A stretch of 23,573 nt of DNA. Origin: a virus. This document shows positions 21,962-23,573 of this stretch, one piece after another. Position 1 is the first letter of the stretch. Every line of letters starts with the position of its first letter. The position numbers and the translations under genes were made by a program. The stretch is from positions 1 to 23,573 of IMG/VR virus record IMGVR_UViG_3300004463_000192; one strand, 5' to 3'. The notes under the pieces were generated by a model, which had not been told where the DNA came from, did not search any database, and saw nothing but the letters and a program-made list of their open reading frames with translations.

Positions 21962-22378
21962 ATGGCCTCGTTTAATAAGTTCGAATCGTTCGTGGAAAAG
22001 CTGGCCGAGAAAGAGCATAACCTCGGCTCCGACACCCTTAAGATTTACCTTTCCAACGCTACCCCGTCAGCATCCGCCGACCTGATTAAGACGGACCTAG
22101 CCGAGATCACGAACCAGAACGGCTATACCGCCCCGGCGACGATCACGGTTACCGGGTCATCACAAGCCGGCGGTGTCTACTCGCTCACCCAATCGGCGGA
22201 CGTATCGTGGACCGCTTCAGGCGGCAGCTTCGGGCCGTTCCAATATGTGGTGATGTATAACGACACCCACGCCTCGGATGCACTTATCGGGTGGTGGGAT
22301 TACGGCTCGGCCATCTCCGTTAATACCGGAGAAACGTTTACCGTGGACCTGGCAGGCACGATTCTAACCATAGTCTAG
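21962..22378 (+). CDS. Conserved phage tail-fibre-region protein
   Basis: The 138-residue product starts MASFNKFESFVEKLAEKEHNL, then DTLKIYLSNATPSASADLI, and TASGGSFGPFQYVVMYNDTHASDALIGWWDYGSAISVNTGETFTVD. This combination matches a small protein found in many phages and prophages upstream of fibre genes, in which the SGG..GPF.Y..LYND......LIG..DYG motif is characteristic. It is beta-rich after residue 25. It may be a virion decoration or fibre-attachment protein. I know no defined function. It is followed four bases later by the fibre gene. Confidence 0.7.
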   Translation: MASFNKFESFVEKLAEKEHNLGSDTLKIYLSNATPSASADLIKTDLAEITNQNGYTAPATITVTGSSQAGGVYSLTQSADVSWTASGGSFGPFQYVVMYNDTHASDALIGWWDYGSAISVNTGETFTVDLAGTILTIV

Positions 22379-22382
22379 GCGC

Positions 22383-23573
22383 ATGGCGCTCACTCAGTCT
22401 CATTACCGCTTCGGCATTAACGAGCTCGCCGAAAGTACCCACGGCTGGCACGCCGGACAGGACACGCCTATACAAATGCTAGTAGGAACGACGTTCCTGC
22501 TACGCATTTGTTTGCAGGCGAACGCTACCGGGCTCAATAACGTAGATTGCGAATACCAGGTCCGTAAGAACGGTGGCAGCTACCAGAACATCACCACCAC
22601 CTCGTCCATTGTTAAGGCGGTGGCTGCCACCCCACTTACCAATGGGGGGGACTGCACGCAGCGGCTAGGCGGCACGGGCACTTTCGTTGCCAATAACGAC
22701 GGGCAGACGACGGACGGCACGAGCGGCGGTAATAACAATGACATAACCAGCAACGGCAATTCCGAGTGTGAGTGTGGGCTACAGATTGTCGCCGCCGACG
22801 TGGTTAAGGGTGACATATTAGAGTTTAGGCTCACCCGTGACGGCGGCTCGTTGATTGACACCTACTCGCAGACGCCGACGATTGAAGTCCTAGAGTCCTT
22901 TAGCCTGGTGGCGTCGGGCGGGTCCTACACTTTCACGGGCTCGACGGCAACTCCTAACGTCACCATGCCCGGGGCTGCCGGTTCGTACTCGTTTACCGGT
23001 GCTAGCGCAACACTTAGTAAGTCAATAATTTTCCCGGCGGGTGCCGGCTCCTACACCTTTACCGGGGCGGCGGCGACGGTAAAGGTCTCCCGTTATGTGT
23101 TTGGTAACAACTCCGTTGTTTTCAATAGTTTCGCCGCGGCTACTTTCCGCATCACGATCCCGGCGGATGTTGGCGCCTACACCTTTACGGGCAGCACGGC
23201 AGGGCTCACCAGGGCACCGCTCGCTATTACGGCTGCCGCTGGCTCGTACTCCTTTACTGGCGCTACCGCCACTTTCAGTATCACATTACCCGCGGCTAGC
23301 GGCTCCTACACCTTTACCGGATCTACGGCTACTTTCGGTCTCACGCTACCAGCCGCCAGCGGTTCGTATGCGTTCACAGGTAGCACGGCTAATTTCAGTA
23401 TCACATTCCCGGCCGGGGCCGGCACCTACGCCTTTACGGGTAGTAGCGCGACACTGACCAAGACGGGCGGCGCTATCACCATGCCCGCCGATGCCGGGGC
23501 CTATACGTTCACCGGCTCGGCGGCGGGCCTGACGCGCGCACCACTTGCGATCGTGGCCAATACCACGGCCTAT
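22383..23573 (+). CDS. Repeat-rich tail fibre protein (partial, runs off the window)
   Basis: The frame from the ATG at 22383 is open to the last base: 397 codons, no stop. Residues 1-176 form a globular N-terminus (SHYRFGINELAESTHGWHAGQDTPIQ, VDCEYQVRKNGGSYQNI) that resembles fibre attachment parts. A Gly/Asn/Asp/Thr-rich segment lies at about residues 105-125. From residue 178 it consists of tandem 20-25-residue units with core AGSYTFTG-S-TA-x-L/F, nine complete and one cut off. One unit carries an extra segment (VSRYVFGNNSVVFNSF). Related repeats occur in phage fibres and surface proteins and probably fold as beta structures. The gene likely continues beyond the window. Confidence 0.75.
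   Translation, partial: MALTQSHYRFGINELAESTHGWHAGQDTPIQMLVGTTFLLRICLQANATGLNNVDCEYQVRKNGGSYQNITTTSSIVKAVAATPLTNGGDCTQRLGGTGTFVANNDGQTTDGTSGGNNNDITSNGNSECECGLQIVAADVVKGDILEFRLTRDGGSLIDTYSQTPTIEVLESFSLVASGGSYTFTGSTATPNVTMPGAAGSYSFTGASATLSKSIIFPAGAGSYTFTGAAATVKVSRYVFGNNSVVFNSFAAATFRITIPADVGAYTFTGSTAGLTRAPLAITAAAGSYSFTGATATFSITLPAASGSYTFTGSTATFGLTLPAASGSYAFTGSTANFSITFPAGAGTYAFTGSSATLTKTGGAITMPADAGAYTFTGSAAGLTRAPLAIVANTTAY
22914..23573 (+). repeat. Tandem YxFTG repeats of the tail fibre
   Basis: Nine complete units and a partial one carry G-S/A/T-Y-x-F-T-G followed by S/A-x-A-x-L and a variable linker. Two units at 23160-23235 and 23485-23560 share an identical GLTRAPLAI segment, and synonymous codons vary between units. 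Confidence 0.85.

Noticed and set aside
1-23573. CTCGAG sites appear more frequent than expected
   Set aside because: They follow preferred Leu-Glu codons (CTC GAG); no sign of a functional site, and an exact count was not made.

Overview
The window is a stretch of tailed-phage (or prophage) genome encoding virion structure and assembly. The order of genes is that of a siphovirus with an HK97-type head: end of a minor head protein, prohead protease, major capsid protein, head-tail connector, HK97-gp10-like neck protein, probable tail terminator, tail tube, a frameshifted pair of tail-assembly chaperones, tape measure, tail-tip proteins, lysis/envelope genes and a repeat-rich fibre. Every supported gene is on the + strand, spacing is tight (many ATGA or TAATG overlaps), and several starts are TTG or GTG. 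The DNA is GC-rich by eye. A signal peptide, a Cys-rich exported protein and two spanin-like membrane/coiled-coil proteins point to a Gram-negative host, but this is inference. No integrase, repressor, tRNA, rRNA, CRISPR or IS element was seen.

Layout. 1-3558: minor-head C-terminus, a small unknown protein, a 478-residue beta-helix protein, the prohead protease, a small protein resembling the DUF115/sialyltransferase fold, and another small unknown. 3645-6848: major capsid protein, a strong hairpin, a small unknown, connector and gp10-like protein. 6845-10508: a possible TIM-barrel carbohydrate enzyme, the probable tail terminator, tail tube and chaperones. 10532-19217: a 1296-residue tape measure with a roughly 400-residue Pro-rich repeat block, then three tail-tip/adhesion proteins. 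19214-21793: an L,D-transpeptidase-like enzyme, two single-span membrane proteins, a secreted Cys-rich protein, a zinc ribbon, a holin-like protein and a coiled-coil protein. 21962-end: a conserved phage protein and a fibre with tandem YTFTG repeats that runs off the window.

Two things stand out. First, a near-identical 10-base motif, GGRCAGGGCA, lies 13-15 bases upstream of five start codons (six copies), with one exact inverted copy elsewhere. These five genes follow real intergenic gaps, and the motif resembles in concept the start-associated sequences of some actinobacteriophages. Second, the tape measure carries 43-45-residue units and long perfect runs of seven-residue LxLxAPD repeats, an architecture unlike the helical core usual for this protein. 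In addition, carbohydrate-related or glycan-binding folds recur among the structural genes (beta-helix, DUF115-like, TIM-barrel-like, two probable beta-sandwich proteins), suggesting a virion that works on surface glycans. Largest non-coding gap: 168 bases at 21794-21961. No stretch over 300 bases lacks a gene.
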